Shown: positions 10,677-21,592, counted from the first letter of the stretch. The stretch is DNA of 64,000 bases from Pseudoalteromonas sp. (GCF_018402495.1 NZ_JAGYIU010000004.1:62001-126000), one strand, 5' to 3'. Made by a program: numbers and translations. The notes: generated by a model from the letters alone, not told the origin.

Positions 10677-11129
10677 ATGGCTGCAAAATTAAAGATTTTA
10701 GTTATAAATGGCCCAAATTTAAACATGCTAGGAAAGCGTGAGCCTGATAAGTACGGTTCACACTCTTTAGAGCATATTATGAGCGATTTAAACAACGCTG
10801 CTAATAGTTTAGATGTGGCGTTAACGCATTTTCAAAGTAATAGTGAGCAAGCACTCATTGAACGCATTCATGATGCTTGGCAAGCGGTTGATTTCATTAT
10901 TATTAACCCTGCAGCATTTACGCACACAAGCGTCGCATTACGTGATGCATTGCTAAGCGTTGATATTCCGTTTTTTGAAGTGCACTTAAGTAATGTGCAT
11001 GCACGTGAAGCGTTTCGCCATCACTCTTATTTTTCTGATGTGGCGCAAGGCGTTATTTGTGGATTAGGTGCAATGGGCTACCACGCTGCGTTACATGCAG
11101 CGGTGAGTCGACTGCAAAACTCAAACTAA
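10677..11129 (+). CDS. aroQ: Type II 3-dehydroquinate dehydratase
   Basis: Catalyses dehydration of 3-dehydroquinate to 3-dehydroshikimate, the third step of the shikimate pathway. The 150-residue product is a normal type II enzyme, which forms dodecamers. Motifs in order: [19 protein letters not shown] with the catalytic Tyr and Arg of the lid (residues about 8-26), [19 protein letters not shown] (about 76-94), and [20 protein letters not shown] with the conserved His and Arg (about 101-120). It precedes accB by 33 bp, the common aroQ-accB-accC order in gammaproteobacteria, and probably shares its promoter. Confidence 0.97.
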   Translation: MAAKLKILVINGPNLNMLGKREPDKYGSHSLEHIMSDLNNAANSLDVALTHFQSNSEQALIERIHDAWQAVDFIIINPAAFTHTSVALRDALLSVDIPFFEVHLSNVHAREAFRHHSYFSDVAQGVICGLGAMGYHAALHAAVSRLQNSN

Positions 11130-11162
11130 ATTTAAACTAACAAACTAATAGGCGGGTCGTTT

Positions 11163-11621
11163 ATGGATATTCGCAAGATCAAAAAACTAATTGAATTAGT
11201 CGAAGAATCAGGTATTGCAGAACTAGAAATCACTGAAGGTGAAGAATCAGTACGTATTAACCGTAATAATATGAGTGCCGGTCCAGCTTACGCACAATTT
11301 GCACCACAGCAATACGCTCCAGCACCTGCTCCAGCAGCGCCTGCACCATCAGCACCTGTAGAGTCAGAAGTAGCAGCAGGTCCTACAGGTCACCAAGTTA
11401 AGTCACCTATGGTGGGTTCTTTTTATGCAGCGGCTTCTCCAGAAGCGCCAGCATACGTTGAAGTTGGTTCACAGGTTAACGTTGGTGATACATTATGTAT
11501 TGTTGAAGCGATGAAAATGATGAACCAAATTGAGTCAGATAAAGCCGGTACAGTTAAAGCTATTTTAGTAGAAAACGGCGAGCCAGTAGAATTTGATCAA
11601 CCTTTATTCATCATTGAATAA
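11163..11621 (+). CDS. accB: Biotin carboxyl carrier protein of acetyl-CoA carboxylase
   Basis: Carries the biotin that shuttles carboxyl groups from AccC to AccAD in the first committed step of fatty acid synthesis. The 152-residue product has an N-terminal helical domain (about 1-35), a flexible Ala/Pro linker (about 45-72) and a C-terminal biotinyl domain with the motif EAMKMMN, placing the biotinylated Lys at residue 118. The start ATG is preceded by a GGCGGG stretch. It lies 26 bp before accC in the same operon. Confidence 0.98.
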   Translation: MDIRKIKKLIELVEESGIAELEITEGEESVRINRNNMSAGPAYAQFAPQQYAPAPAPAAPAPSAPVESEVAAGPTGHQVKSPMVGSFYAAASPEAPAYVEVGSQVNVGDTLCIVEAMKMMNQIESDKAGTVKAILVENGEPVEFDQPLFIIE

Positions 11622-11647
11622 TAGCGCAACGTAAAAGGCCAACTCTT

Positions 11648-12988
11648 ATGTTAGATAAAGTAGTCATTGCAAACCGAGGTGAAATTGCACTTCGTATATT
11701 GCGCGCCTGCAAAGAGCTTGGGATCAAAACGGTTGCTGTTCATTCAACGGCGGATCGTGATCTTAAGCATGTATTGCTAGCAGATGAAACCATCTGTATT
11801 GGCAAACCGGCAGCAACTGAAAGTTACTTAGACATTCCACGCATTATTGCCGCAGCGGAAATTACTGATGCGGTTGCTATTCACCCAGGGTATGGTTTTC
11901 TTGCTGAAAATGCTGACTTTGCCGATCAAGTTGAACAAAGCGGTTTTGTATTTATCGGTCCTCGTGGCGACACCATTCGGTTAATGGGCGATAAGGTATC
12001 GGCAATCGAAGCTATGCGTAAAGCGGGTGTTCCATGTGTACCGGGTTCTGATGGACCGGTATCGGATGATAAAGAACGCAACATGCAAATTGCTAAACGT
12101 ATTGGTTATCCGGTTATTATTAAAGCAGCTGGCGGCGGTGGTGGTCGTGGTATGCGTGTTGTACGCAATGAAGGTGAATTAATTAATTCGATTGCGCTTA
12201 CGCAGCAAGAAGCAAAGCAGTTCTTTGGCAATAGCATGGTTTACATGGAAAAGTACCTTGAAAACCCTCGCCATATAGAGGTACAAGTACTTGCCGATGG
12301 TCAAGGTAATGCAGTTCACTTAGGTGAACGTGATTGTTCAATGCAACGTCGCCATCAGAAAGTAGTTGAAGAAGCCCCCGCACCAGGAATTACTGCAGAA
12401 GTGCGTAAGTTCATTGGTGAGCGTTGTACACGTGCATGTATTGAAATTGGTTATCGTGGCGCGGGCACGTTTGAGTTTTTATACGAAAATGGTGAGTTTT
12501 ACTTCATTGAGATGAATACCCGTATTCAGGTTGAACACCCAGTAACTGAAATGGTTACCGGTGTTGATTTAATTAAAGAGCAATTAAAAATTGCTGCGGG
12601 TCAACCTTTATCTTTCACGCAGGAAGATGTTGTAATTCGTGGTCACGCCATTGAATGTCGCATTAACGCTGAAGATCCAGAAACCTTTATTCCATCGCCA
12701 GGTAAAATTACTCGTTTTCATCCAGCTGGTGGTTTAGGTATTCGTTGGGATAGCCATATTTACGCTGACTACACGGTACCCCCACATTACGACTCTATGA
12801 TTGGTAAGCTTATTACTTACGGTGAAAATCGTGATGTCGCTATTGCTCGTGCGCGTAATGCATTGAATGAACTGGTAATCGACGGAATTAAAACAAATAC
12901 CCCACTGCATAAACGTATTCTTGCAGATGAAAACTTTAAAAATGGTGGCACTAATATCCACTACCTTGAAAAAAAGCTAGGGTTATAA
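11648..12988 (+). CDS. accC: Biotin carboxylase subunit of acetyl-CoA carboxylase
   Basis: ATP-grasp enzyme that carboxylates the biotin on AccB using bicarbonate and ATP. The 446-residue length is standard. Visible motifs: the N-terminal [20 protein letters not shown], the glycine-rich ATP loop [14 protein letters not shown] (about 159-172), the catalytic region with [16 protein letters not shown] (about 230-245), and [20 protein letters not shown] (about 287-306). The operon ends at a strong terminator at 13004-13027. In many relatives prmA, dusB and fis follow accC; here tsaE does. Confidence 0.99.
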   Translation: MLDKVVIANRGEIALRILRACKELGIKTVAVHSTADRDLKHVLLADETICIGKPAATESYLDIPRIIAAAEITDAVAIHPGYGFLAENADFADQVEQSGFVFIGPRGDTIRLMGDKVSAIEAMRKAGVPCVPGSDGPVSDDKERNMQIAKRIGYPVIIKAAGGGGGRGMRVVRNEGELINSIALTQQEAKQFFGNSMVYMEKYLENPRHIEVQVLADGQGNAVHLGERDCSMQRRHQKVVEEAPAPGITAEVRKFIGERCTRACIEIGYRGAGTFEFLYENGEFYFIEMNTRIQVEHPVTEMVTGVDLIKEQLKIAAGQPLSFTQEDVVIRGHAIECRINAEDPETFIPSPGKITRFHPAGGLGIRWDSHIYADYTVPPHYDSMIGKLITYGENRDVAIARARNALNELVIDGIKTNTPLHKRILADENFKNGGTNIHYLEKKLGL

Positions 12989-13003
12989 TTACTTCGATTT
13001 CAC

Positions 13004-13027
13004 AAACCGGCCTAGGCCGGTTTTTTT
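13004..13027 (+). terminator. Rho-independent terminator of aroQ-accBC
   Basis: AAACCGGCC at 13004-13012 pairs with GGCCGGTTT at 13015-13023 and runs straight into a T tract. It is a classic strong terminator just after accC. Confidence 0.92.
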
Positions 13028-13113
13028 ATCTTTAAAAACGAGGCAGTATCGTCTTAAATAAATAATCTGGTATGATTAACCAATATGCGCTTTTTGTTAA
13101 TTTTGAGGTAATC

Positions 13114-13578
13114 ATGTCGTGTAGTTTTGATTTTCATTTAGTCGATGAACATGCCACAGTTGCTATGGGTAATAAATTAGCTGCCATAATAGAGCAAGGC
13201 GCAGTTATTTATTTACATGGTGATTTGGGGGCAGGTAAAACGACATTTACCCGTGGCATAGTGCAAGGCTTTGGCCATACAGGTAAGGTTAAAAGTCCAA
13301 CGTATACGCTAGTAGAGCCTTACGAGCTTGTGCGCGGTAATGTTTATCACTTTGATTTATACCGGCTGGGCGACCCTGAAGAGCTTGAATTTATGGGGAT
13401 CCGTGATTATTTTTCGGCAACGGCAATTTGTATTGTTGAGTGGCCGCAGAAGGGTGGAGAATTTATTCCTGTTCCTGATTTAAATGTTACGCTAAGTTAT
13501 GTAGGTGACGAGCGTAAAATTGTTATTAACAGTGCCAGTGAGCGCGGCGTAGCAATTGTCGAAAAACTAACAAATTAA
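13114..13578 (+). CDS. tsaE: tRNA threonylcarbamoyladenosine biosynthesis ATPase TsaE
   Basis: Essential P-loop ATPase of the TsaB-TsaD-TsaE complex that makes t6A37 on ANN-decoding tRNAs. The ATG at 13114 is chosen over an in-frame ATG at 13072 because a GAGG ribosome site precedes it and the 154-residue product then equals E. coli TsaE (153). Walker A is GDLGAGKTTFTRG (about 36-48), followed by VKSPTYTLVEPYE and the Walker B region VYHFDLYRLGDPEELE. It begins the conserved run tsaE-amiB-mutL-miaA-hfq-hflXKC. Confidence 0.95.
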   Translation: MSCSFDFHLVDEHATVAMGNKLAAIIEQGAVIYLHGDLGAGKTTFTRGIVQGFGHTGKVKSPTYTLVEPYELVRGNVYHFDLYRLGDPEELEFMGIRDYFSATAICIVEWPQKGGEFIPVPDLNVTLSYVGDERKIVINSASERGVAIVEKLTN

Positions 13579-13609
13579 TAATAAAATAGTTAAGGCAGTG
13601 ATTATCAAA

Positions 13610-14953
13610 ATGAGTCGTGGTTTAGTTAAACTTTTTATTTACTGCATGGTTTTTACAGTGAGCTTACCATTGTGGGCGCAAAACACCATTAATAGTGTGC
13701 GTGTCTGGCCATCACCTGATAGTACACGGGTGGTATTTGACCTTGATGATAAGCCCGACTTTAGTTATTTTATGTTGAAAAACCCGAGTCGTTTGGTGGT
13801 TGATTTGGAAGGTACAAATAAGTTAGAAACCTTGCCAAAAGTACCCTCAAAACATCAGCTTGTTAGTAAGTTGCGTTATTCAAAACCAAAAAATAAACAT
13901 AGCGTACGCTTAGTATTTGAATTAACAGGGGCAATTAAGCCCGTTATATTTTCACTCGCCCCCACAGGTCCATATAAAAATAGGTTGGTCGTTGATTTAT
14001 ATGATAGAAGCCAACCTTCACAGGTGGTTACTCCAGCGCAAACTGCGGCTAAAAAACGTCAATTAAACCAAGAACGCGACATTGTAATTGCAATAGATGC
14101 AGGCCATGGTGGAGAAGATCCTGGTTCAATCGGCCCTTCAGGTACATATGAAAAAGACATTACATTACAAATAGCGAAGCGTTTAGAGCGCATGATTGAT
14201 GCTGAGCGCGGTATGATATCTCGTATGGTTCGTAGTGGCGACTATTTTGTAAAACTTGACACGCGCACTAATCGTGCTCGTCAAAAAAAAGCTGACTTTC
14301 TTGTCTCGATTCATGCAGATGCCTTTACTAGCCCGGGGCCAAATGGTGCTTCTGTATGGGTGTTATCGCTTCGACGCGCTAACTCAGAAATTGGTAAATG
14401 GATTGAGGATAAAGAAAAACACTCAGAGTTACTCGGTGGTGCTGCCGATGTAATTAAAGATGCTGCTAATGAAAAGTACCTAGCGCAAGCTTTACTCGAT
14501 ATGTCTATGGATCACTCAATGAAAACAGGGCTAAGTGTTGCAGACGAAGTGGTCAAAGAATTAAGAAAAGTCGCTAAAATGCATAAAAAACATCCACAAC
14601 ATGCAAGTTTAGCCGTATTGAAGTCGCCAGATATTCCGTCTATTTTAGTTGAAACTGGGTTTATTTCTAATCCACGTGAAGAGCAATTACTAAAAAGTGC
14701 TAACTATCAAGAGCGTCTTGCTAAAGCTATGTTTACCTCCATTAAGAATTATTATTTACGTAACCCACCGGATGATTCGTTATTTGCTAAATTAAAATCA
14801 CAATACCCTACAAAACATAAAGTTCGTCCAGGTGAGTCTTTAAGTATGCTTTCAGGGCGTTATGGGGTAAGTATTAGTAAAATAAAACAAGTTAACAAGC
14901 TCAGTTCAAATACGTTATTTATTGGCCAGGAACTTGATATTCCACAAGGTTAA
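13610..14953 (+). CDS. amiB: N-acetylmuramoyl-L-alanine amidase AmiB with C-terminal LysM
   Basis: A periplasmic zinc amidase that cuts septal peptidoglycan so that daughter cells separate; it is normally activated by EnvC-type factors. From the ATG at 13610 the product is 447 residues (a GTG at 13598 would add four). Order: signal peptide (about 1-24), AMIN domain (about 27-125), and Amidase_3 catalytic domain with the zinc motifs AIDAGHGGEDPG (about 161), VSIHADAF (about 230) and LVETGFISN (about 346). A single LysM peptidoglycan-binding repeat ends the protein (about 400-445). Position between tsaE and mutL matches E. coli amiB. Confidence 0.95.
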   Translation: MSRGLVKLFIYCMVFTVSLPLWAQNTINSVRVWPSPDSTRVVFDLDDKPDFSYFMLKNPSRLVVDLEGTNKLETLPKVPSKHQLVSKLRYSKPKNKHSVRLVFELTGAIKPVIFSLAPTGPYKNRLVVDLYDRSQPSQVVTPAQTAAKKRQLNQERDIVIAIDAGHGGEDPGSIGPSGTYEKDITLQIAKRLERMIDAERGMISRMVRSGDYFVKLDTRTNRARQKKADFLVSIHADAFTSPGPNGASVWVLSLRRANSEIGKWIEDKEKHSELLGGAADVIKDAANEKYLAQALLDMSMDHSMKTGLSVADEVVKELRKVAKMHKKHPQHASLAVLKSPDIPSILVETGFISNPREEQLLKSANYQERLAKAMFTSIKNYYLRNPPDDSLFAKLKSQYPTKHKVRPGESLSMLSGRYGVSISKIKQVNKLSSNTLFIGQELDIPQG

Positions 14954-14982
14954 TTTAAAAGCGCATAACATTTAAGGTTTTT

Positions 14983-16806
14983 ATGAGTATTGAAATATTA
15001 CCTGCGCGCTTAGCAAACCAAATTGCCGCAGGTGAAGTCGTTGAACGGCCAGCCTCGGTAGTTAAAGAATTAGTAGAAAATAGCCTTGACGCCGGTGCTA
15101 CACGTATTCAGATTGACATTGAACGTGGCGGTCACAAACTCATTCGTATTCGTGATAATGGAGTGGGAATTGCAAAAGCTGAGCTTACTTTAGCGCTTTC
15201 TCGTCACGCGACCAGTAAATTAAAATCACTGGATGATTTAGAAAATATTTGTTCTCTTGGCTTCAGAGGTGAAGCCTTAGCTTCTATTAGCTCGGTATCT
15301 CGCTTAACTTTGAGTTCAAAACCTAGAGATCAAGAAGCCGCATGGCAAGCCTATGCACAAGGCCGCGATATGGCGGTAGAAGTAAAGCCAATAGCGCACC
15401 CTGATGGCACAACAATTGAAGTTAAAGATTTATTTTTTAACACCCCAGCGAGACGTAAGTTTTTACGCACCGAAAAAACCGAATTTAGTCATATTGATGA
15501 GCTTATTAAGCGTATTGCGCTGAGCCGTTTTGATGTATCAATTACATTGACCCATAATGAAAAAGTGGTGCGCCAGTATCGCGCTAAAACTGATCCCGCT
15601 CAAGCGATTACGCGAGTCGCACAAGTGGCGGGTAAAGCGTTTGCCGAGCAAGGATTGCATATTCAATCGGGTGAGGCTGGGTTGCAACTACACGGTTGGG
15701 TATTGCCAGTTGGATCGGCTAATACTACTCAGTATACCTATGTGAATAATCGCATGATGCGCGACAAACTTATTTTGCATGCTATTCGTCAAGCATTTGA
15801 AGAGGTCAGTGGCGAGCAAGAACTTCCTGGATTTGTGATTTACATTGATATAGACCCACGCCAAGTGGATGTTAATGTGCACCCGGCAAAGCATGAGGTA
15901 CGTTTTCATCAAGGTCGTTTGGTACATGACTTTATTTTACAAGCTATTAAACAAGTTGTGGTGCCACTTCAAGCTGAGTTTGTTAATTCGCCAGCCGCTC
16001 ACGCTCATCATTCACCAGTTACATCGTTTAACCAAGAACACACTTGCAGTAGTGAACTTTTTGATTATCCTAAGTCGTCATTACAACCAAGTCATTCGCC
16101 ATCTACAAGTAGTGCCTCTTATGGTGGCAGTCGTCAAGGTGGGGGTAGACAGGTGCGTACTGAAAGCCAAAATTACCATGATGTGAATGCGTTTTATCAG
16201 GGCGTGAATGAGCAACAAGCGCAGCACTTTGATACTGCGGCAGCATTTGTACAATCTAATGAGACGCAAGTATCAGATACAGCACTGCGTACTGTCGATA
16301 TAATAAGCATTGAACAGGGCGTTTGCGTGTTCAATGATGAAAATCAACTTTATTGTTCACACTTTAAATACGCATTAGCGGATGATTGGCATACACAAAT
16401 AAAAGAGCACGGCAGCCTTGAAGGTAAAGCACTCCTATTGCCAGTGCGTGTTAACGTATCAAAACAAGACACGGAGCTTCTTGCTGCTCAGCAGTCTTGG
16501 TTTACCTTACTAGGTTTTGAGTTATTAATAGAAAAGCAGTTTGTTATGGTAAAGAAGCTGCCTACAAGTCTGTACTTATTAGATGTAAGTGCTGCAATAG
16601 ATGCATTGCTTGAGGGATGTAAGGCTCAGTTAGAAAGTATTGAGCAGTGGCTACAATGGCTGGTGAGTATCATTCCCGCTCGGTTTTATGCAAGTAATGC
16701 CTTTTTAGCTCAGCAAGCGCGCTTGCAAAATAATCCGCAAACAATTGAACGCTTGCGAGAAAAAGCAGTTAAAATAGATCTAAATTCTTATCTAACGCAA
16801 TTTTAA
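14983..16806 (+). CDS. mutL: DNA mismatch repair protein MutL
   Basis: Links MutS mismatch recognition to downstream nicking and helicase steps. The 607-residue protein has the GHKL ATPase N-terminus (about 1-330) with [18 protein letters not shown] and [19 protein letters not shown] poorly conserved Ser/Gln/His-rich linker follows (about 330-430), then a C-terminal dimerisation domain. I see no DQHAxxExxE endonuclease motif, which fits MutL of MutH-containing gammaproteobacteria, where MutH does the nicking. It sits 29 bp after amiB and 11 bp before miaA. Confidence 0.98.
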   Translation: MSIEILPARLANQIAAGEVVERPASVVKELVENSLDAGATRIQIDIERGGHKLIRIRDNGVGIAKAELTLALSRHATSKLKSLDDLENICSLGFRGEALASISSVSRLTLSSKPRDQEAAWQAYAQGRDMAVEVKPIAHPDGTTIEVKDLFFNTPARRKFLRTEKTEFSHIDELIKRIALSRFDVSITLTHNEKVVRQYRAKTDPAQAITRVAQVAGKAFAEQGLHIQSGEAGLQLHGWVLPVGSANTTQYTYVNNRMMRDKLILHAIRQAFEEVSGEQELPGFVIYIDIDPRQVDVNVHPAKHEVRFHQGRLVHDFILQAIKQVVVPLQAEFVNSPAAHAHHSPVTSFNQEHTCSSELFDYPKSSLQPSHSPSTSSASYGGSRQGGGRQVRTESQNYHDVNAFYQGVNEQQAQHFDTAAAFVQSNETQVSDTALRTVDIISIEQGVCVFNDENQLYCSHFKYALADDWHTQIKEHGSLEGKALLLPVRVNVSKQDTELLAAQQSWFTLLGFELLIEKQFVMVKKLPTSLYLLDVSAAIDALLEGCKAQLESIEQWLQWLVSIIPARFYASNAFLAQQARLQNNPQTIERLREKAVKIDLNSYLTQF

Positions 16807-16817
16807 TTAAGGTATTC

Positions 16818-17738
16818 GTGTTGAGTAATTTACCGGTCATATTTTTAATGGGCCCGACCGCCGCTGGTAAAACAGCATTGGCAATTTCATTGTGTGAGCA
16901 TTTAAATACTGAAATAATTAGTGTTGATTCTGCGCTTATTTATAAAGGTATGGATATTGGTACTGCCAAGCCTGATGCAGAAGAGTTGCGACGTGCTCCA
17001 CATCATTTAATTGACTTACTTGATCCGAGTGAAACGTATTCGGTTGCTGACTTTAGACGTGATGCCATCGAAAAAATTGATAAATTTCATCAACAAGGTA
17101 AAGTACCTGTATTAGTTGGAGGTACAATGATGTACTTCAAAGCACTTATTGATGGGTTGTCGCCTTTACCTGAAGCGGATGAAAAAATTAGAACACAGCT
17201 TGAAAAACAAGCTAAACAACATGGCTGGCCTTATTTATATAAAGAGCTAGTTGAAGTTGATCCTCAAGCCGCACAAAAGATAAGTGAAAATGATTCTCAG
17301 CGAATTAATCGTGCGTTGGAAGTATACCGTATAACAGGTAAAACGATGACTGAATTGCAAAAGCAAAAACAGCCAGTATTACCCTATACTTTTCATCAAT
17401 TTGCTATCGCACCTGATGAGCGCAGTGAATTACATCGTCGAATTGAAGAAAGGTTTAAAATAATGATTGCACAGGGGTTTGAAAAAGAAGTTTCGACCCT
17501 ATATCTACGTGAGGATTTACATCCCAATATGCCTTCTATTCGTTGTGTAGGTTATAGACAGATGTGGGATTACCTTGCGGGTGAAATTACGCATGATGAA
17601 ATGATTTTTCGCGGCATCGCAGCCACACGTCAACTGGCTAAACGTCAATTAACGTGGTTAAGAAGCTGGCCTGACGTTACATGGTTAACAACAGGCGATG
17701 AAGAAAACTTGCATCGTGTAGTAAGTTCGCTAAGCTAG
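16818..17738 (+). CDS. miaA: tRNA dimethylallyltransferase MiaA
   Basis: Transfers a dimethylallyl group to A37 of tRNAs reading UNN codons, the first step of ms2i6A formation. The product has 306 residues with the P-loop [12 protein letters not shown] (about 12-23), [16 protein letters not shown] (about 37-52) and the family region [19 protein letters not shown] (about 99-117). Translation starts at GTG 16818 or the adjacent TTG 16821, with a TAAGG ribosome site at 16808-16812. It is in the mutL-miaA-hfq order typical of gammaproteobacteria. Confidence 0.97.
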   Translation: MLSNLPVIFLMGPTAAGKTALAISLCEHLNTEIISVDSALIYKGMDIGTAKPDAEELRRAPHHLIDLLDPSETYSVADFRRDAIEKIDKFHQQGKVPVLVGGTMMYFKALIDGLSPLPEADEKIRTQLEKQAKQHGWPYLYKELVEVDPQAAQKISENDSQRINRALEVYRITGKTMTELQKQKQPVLPYTFHQFAIAPDERSELHRRIEERFKIMIAQGFEKEVSTLYLREDLHPNMPSIRCVGYRQMWDYLAGEITHDEMIFRGIAATRQLAKRQLTWLRSWPDVTWLTTGDEENLHRVVSSLS

Positions 17739-17819
17739 TAGTAGTTGGACAAAATTTAGTTTTACTAAATCGGTTCAGCCACTTAATTATAATAACACCT
17801 AGAACGAAGGAATAATAAC

Positions 17820-18083
17820 ATGGCAAAAGGCCAATCGTTACAAGACCCATTTTTAAATGCACTACGCCGTGAGCGCATTCCAGTATCAATTTTTTTGGTA
17901 AATGGCATAAAGTTACAAGGTAAGATTCAGTCATTTGACCAATTTGTAATTTTACTGGAAAACACTGTTAACCAAATGGTGTATAAACATGCAATTTCAA
18001 CAGTTGTACCTGCACGCGCAGTCAACTTCCAAGGTGTACAAGGAAATGAAGACACTGAAGAACCTGAAGCTGGAAACTTTTAA
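17820..18083 (+). CDS. hfq: RNA chaperone Hfq
   Basis: Hexameric Sm-like RNA chaperone that pairs small RNAs with mRNAs. The 87-residue product shows the whole Sm core: [20 protein letters not shown], the Sm1 region with the distal and proximal RNA-binding residues ([20 protein letters not shown], about 24-43), and the Sm2 motif YKHAIST (about 55-61). The C-terminal tail is short compared with the 102-residue E. coli protein. A good GAAGGA ribosome site precedes it. hflX follows after 16 bp. Confidence 0.98.
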   Translation: MAKGQSLQDPFLNALRRERIPVSIFLVNGIKLQGKIQSFDQFVILLENTVNQMVYKHAISTVVPARAVNFQGVQGNEDTEEPEAGNF

Positions 18084-18099
18084 ATTAGGAGCGTAATGC

Positions 18100-19389
18100 T
18101 TGTTTGACCGCTATGAATCTGGCGAACAGGCAATTTTAGTCCATATCGACTTACCTAAAGAAGGGGATCGTGAAGATCTCCACGAATTAGAAATGTTGGT
18201 ATCTTCTGCTGGTGTTAGCAGTTTGGCGGTTGTGCAAGGCAGCCGTCAAGCGCCACATCCTAAGCTATTTGTCGGTACCGGCAAAGCAGAAGAAATAGCT
18301 GAAATTGTCAAAATCCACAATGCCGATGTTGTCATTTTTAACCATCAGTTAAGTCCGTCTCAAGAACGTAATTTAGAGCGTGTTTGCCAATGTCGGGTGC
18401 TTGATAGAACCACACTTATTCTTGATATTTTTGCTCAACGCGCACGTACTCATGAAGGTAAACTTCAAGTTGAGTTAGCGCAGCTTCGTCATATGTCTAC
18501 ACGTTTGATCCGCGGCTGGACTCACCTTGAACGCCAAAAGGGCGGAATTGGTTTACGTGGCCCTGGTGAGACGCAGTTAGAAACCGATCGGCGCTTGTTA
18601 CGCGCACGTATTAAAAATATTCGTGCACGCTTGGCTAAAGTTGCCGTTCAGCGCGAGCAAGGTAGACGTGCCCGTACGCGCAACGAAATACCCACGGTGT
18701 CTTTAGTTGGTTATACAAATGCGGGTAAATCAACCTTATTTAACCGCATTACAAATTCTGATGTGTATGCTGCTGATCAGTTGTTTGCAACACTAGACCC
18801 AACCTTACGCAAATTAGATATTGGCGATGTTGGTTCGGTTATTTTAGCGGATACTGTAGGGTTTATTCGCCACTTACCGCATGACTTAGTGGCTGCATTT
18901 AAAGCAACGCTGACAGAAACGCGAGAGGCTGATTTACAATTACACGTGATAGATGTAGCCGACCCTCGTCGAAAAGAAAATATTGAACAGGTACAAGAAG
19001 TACTCAAAGAAATTGAAGCTGACGATGTACCGCAATTACTTGTATACAACAAAATTGATGCGCTGGATGATGTAACCCCACGTATTGATCGCGATGACGA
19101 AGGTCAACCTATAAGGGTATGGTTATCAGCAAAAACAGGTGAAGGTTGCGAGCTGTTAAGTGAGGCTATTAGTGACCTACTAGTTAAAAAGATGTTGAGC
19201 GAAACTTTACTACTGGCACCTCAGTATGGACGTTTAAGAGCATCGTTATTTAATTTAAGTGCAGTACACAATGAACGCTTCGATGAACAAGGTAATTGGC
19301 TGTTGGATGTACGGTTACCTATGGTTGAGTGGAACCGATTACTTAAAGATTTTGGTCCTGAAATTAATAGTTTTATTAACAGTGACTAA
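18100..19389 (+). CDS. hflX: Ribosome-associated GTPase HflX
   Basis: A GTPase that binds the 50S subunit and can split stalled ribosomes under heat or antibiotic stress. The 429-residue product begins at a TTG, supported by a TAGGAG ribosome site at 18086-18091. The N-terminal HflX domain carries LRHMSTRLIRGWTHLERQKGGIG and GPGETQLETDRRL. The GTPase domain has G1 GYTNAGKST (about 206), a DTVGFIRHLP switch (about 251) and NKID (about 321). It lies between hfq and hflK as in E. coli. Confidence 0.97.
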   Translation: MFDRYESGEQAILVHIDLPKEGDREDLHELEMLVSSAGVSSLAVVQGSRQAPHPKLFVGTGKAEEIAEIVKIHNADVVIFNHQLSPSQERNLERVCQCRVLDRTTLILDIFAQRARTHEGKLQVELAQLRHMSTRLIRGWTHLERQKGGIGLRGPGETQLETDRRLLRARIKNIRARLAKVAVQREQGRRARTRNEIPTVSLVGYTNAGKSTLFNRITNSDVYAADQLFATLDPTLRKLDIGDVGSVILADTVGFIRHLPHDLVAAFKATLTETREADLQLHVIDVADPRRKENIEQVQEVLKEIEADDVPQLLVYNKIDALDDVTPRIDRDDEGQPIRVWLSAKTGEGCELLSEAISDLLVKKMLSETLLLAPQYGRLRASLFNLSAVHNERFDEQGNWLLDVRLPMVEWNRLLKDFGPEINSFINSD

Positions 19390-19489
19390 AAAATAAAAGA
19401 TTAATGTCGGTTTTAGTATAAGAAATGCGGAAGATTTGTTAGATTTGACACAATTTCTTAATTTATTTAGATAACAATGGAGTATAGCT

Positions 19490-20659
19490 ATGGCCTGGAA
19501 TGAACCGGGTAATAATGGCAATGATAAAGATCCGTGGAATAATAAAGGCGGACGTGATCAGGGCCCACCAGATTTAGACGAGGTGTTCCGTAAATTTAGT
19601 AACAAGTTCAACGGACTATTTGGCGGTAAAAAATCCGGCAATAGTAGCGGCGGTGGACTTGGTGGAGCCGGTATTTCATTTATACTTGTTATTGCCTTTA
19701 TTGTATGGGCATTAAGTGGTATTTACACTGTTAAAGAATCTGAGCGAGGAATTGTATTGCAATTTGGCCAGTACGATCGTATCGCAGATCCTGGTTTACG
19801 TTGGAAAATGACCTTTATTGAAACGGTTGTACCGATAGATATTGAAGCAGTGCGTTCTTTATCTACCTCTGGTTTTATGCTTACTGAGGATGAAAATCTT
19901 GTAAGTGTTGAATTTGAAGTGCAATACCGCGTTATTGACCCATTTACTTATAAATATAGTGTAACAAATGCTGATAGCAGCTTAGCTGAAGCTCTAGATA
20001 GTGCGCTTCGTTACGTTGTAGGCCATTCTAAAATGGACCAAGTGTTAACGGATGGCAGGGAAGTTGTGCGTCAAAATACCTGGGATGAACTCAATAAAAT
20101 TATTGAACCATATAGCCTAGGATTAATTGTTACCGATGTTAACTTTAAAGATTCTCGTCCTCCTTCTCAGGTAAAAGATGCGTTTGATGATGCCATAGCA
20201 GCTCAAGAAGATGAGCAACGCTTTATTCGTGAAGCAGAAGCATATGCACGTGAAATTGAGCCTAGAGCACGCGGTCAAGTAAGCCGTATGACGCAAGAAG
20301 CTGAAGGTTACCAAGAGCGTATAACGCTTGAGGCACAAGGTGAAATTGCTCGTTTTGAGAAACTTCTACCTGAATACCAACTTGCTAAGCAAGTAACACG
20401 TGAGCGCTTATACATTGACACTATGCAAGAAGTACTGAGCAATAGCTCAAAAGTGTTAGTTGATGTTAAAGGTGGCAATAATATGATGTACTTACCGCTT
20501 GACAAAATTATGGAAAAGCAAGGTACAGCAACACGCGTAGCTCTACCAAGTTCAAGCGATATTAATGATTTACGTAATAAAGCAGATACGTCGCGCAACA
20601 GCAATGTTAACAGTGGTGGTGACCGCTTTAACAACGACCGCTTTAATGATGGGAGATAA
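19490..20659 (+). CDS. hflK: HflK subunit of the HflKC membrane complex
   Basis: With HflC, forms the inner-membrane SPFH-family complex that encloses and restrains the FtsH protease. The 389-residue product has a Gly/Asn-rich cytoplasmic N-terminus (about 1-60), one membrane anchor (about 64-82), the SPFH/Band 7 domain from VKESERGIVLQFGQYDR on, and a long helical region rich in Glu, Ala and Arg (about 225-310), then an Asn/Arg/Asp-rich tail. hflC starts 5 bp after the stop, so the two are translated together. Confidence 0.97.
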   Translation: MAWNEPGNNGNDKDPWNNKGGRDQGPPDLDEVFRKFSNKFNGLFGGKKSGNSSGGGLGGAGISFILVIAFIVWALSGIYTVKESERGIVLQFGQYDRIADPGLRWKMTFIETVVPIDIEAVRSLSTSGFMLTEDENLVSVEFEVQYRVIDPFTYKYSVTNADSSLAEALDSALRYVVGHSKMDQVLTDGREVVRQNTWDELNKIIEPYSLGLIVTDVNFKDSRPPSQVKDAFDDAIAAQEDEQRFIREAEAYAREIEPRARGQVSRMTQEAEGYQERITLEAQGEIARFEKLLPEYQLAKQVTRERLYIDTMQEVLSNSSKVLVDVKGGNNMMYLPLDKIMEKQGTATRVALPSSSDINDLRNKADTSRNSNVNSGGDRFNNDRFNDGR

Positions 20660-20664
20660 GCATA

Positions 20665-21543
20665 ATGAAAAACTTTAGTTTAGTCGTCTTAGTAGTTGCT
20701 ATTGTTATGTCATTCTCATCAGTATTTGTTGTATCTGAAGGGGAAAGAGCAATTGTACTGCTGTTTAGCAAGGTACAAAAAGGTAGTAATGATGAGGCGG
20801 TTGTTTATGAACCGGGTTTAAACTTTAAAGTTCCGTTTTTTAGCCAAGTTAAAATTATAGATGCACGTATTCAAACCCTTGATGGTGCACCTGATCGATT
20901 TGTAACGAGTGAGAAAAAAGACTTAATTGTAGATTCGTTTGTGAAATGGCGCGTTGTCGATTTTAGTACCTTTTATTTACGTGCTCGTGGTGACAAGCAA
21001 TACGCTGAAACATTACTTAAGCAAAAAGTAAACAATGGTTTACGTACCAACTTTGGTTCACGTACTATTCGTGAGATTGTCTCTGGTGAGCGTAGTGAGC
21101 TGATGGAAGAGGCGCTAGTGCAAGCATCGGAAAGTGCTGGCGAGTTAGGTATTGAAGTGCTTGATGTGCGCGTGAAGCAAATTAATTTACCACAAGAAGT
21201 CAGTGAGTCTATTTATCAACGTATGCGCGCTGAGCGAGACGCGGTAGCTAAAGAGCATCGCTCTGAAGGTAGAGAGCAGGCTGAAATTATTCGTGCGAAC
21301 ATCGATCGTCGTGTAACTGTTATGCTTGCTGATGCTGAGCGAAATGCACGCTCTGTACGTGGTCAAGGTGATGCTGATGCTGCAGCAATTTATGCAGGTG
21401 CTTACAATAAAGATCCTGAATTCTTTAGCTTTGTTCGCTCTTTAGAGGCTTACAAGCAAACTTTCAAAGGCAAGCAAGACGTGATGGTGTTATCACCTGA
21501 TAGCGATTTCTTCCAATATATGAAAGGCGCTAAAGTACAGTAA
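20665..21543 (+). CDS. hflC: HflC subunit of the HflKC membrane complex
   Basis: Partner of HflK in regulating FtsH proteolysis. It is a 292-residue SPFH protein with a single N-terminal membrane anchor (about 4-23), the motif SEGERAIVLLFSKV, and a long helical segment (about 180-235) with RMRAERDAVAKEHRSEGREQ. It is the last gene of the run before the terminator at 21565-21590; purA starts its own transcription unit. Confidence 0.97.
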   Translation: MKNFSLVVLVVAIVMSFSSVFVVSEGERAIVLLFSKVQKGSNDEAVVYEPGLNFKVPFFSQVKIIDARIQTLDGAPDRFVTSEKKDLIVDSFVKWRVVDFSTFYLRARGDKQYAETLLKQKVNNGLRTNFGSRTIREIVSGERSELMEEALVQASESAGELGIEVLDVRVKQINLPQEVSESIYQRMRAERDAVAKEHRSEGREQAEIIRANIDRRVTVMLADAERNARSVRGQGDADAAAIYAGAYNKDPEFFSFVRSLEAYKQTFKGKQDVMVLSPDSDFFQYMKGAKVQ

Positions 21544-21564
21544 ATTCTACTTTGCATGATTTTG

Positions 21565-21592
21565 AAAAGCCCTGCAATTGTAGGGCTTTTTG
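21565..21592 (+). terminator. Rho-independent terminator after hflC
   Basis: AAAAGCCCT at 21565-21573 pairs with AGGGCTTTT at 21582-21590 across an 8-nt loop, with a T run. It ends the hfl operon. Confidence 0.88.

Noticed and set aside
13072-13113. ATG at 13072 as the tsaE start
   Set aside because: The 14 extra residues have no family match; 13114 has a GAGG ribosome site and gives the usual length.
15869-16186. 105-codon open frame inside mutL in another frame
   Set aside because: It lies in the low-complexity linker region of MutL and is a shadow of that gene.
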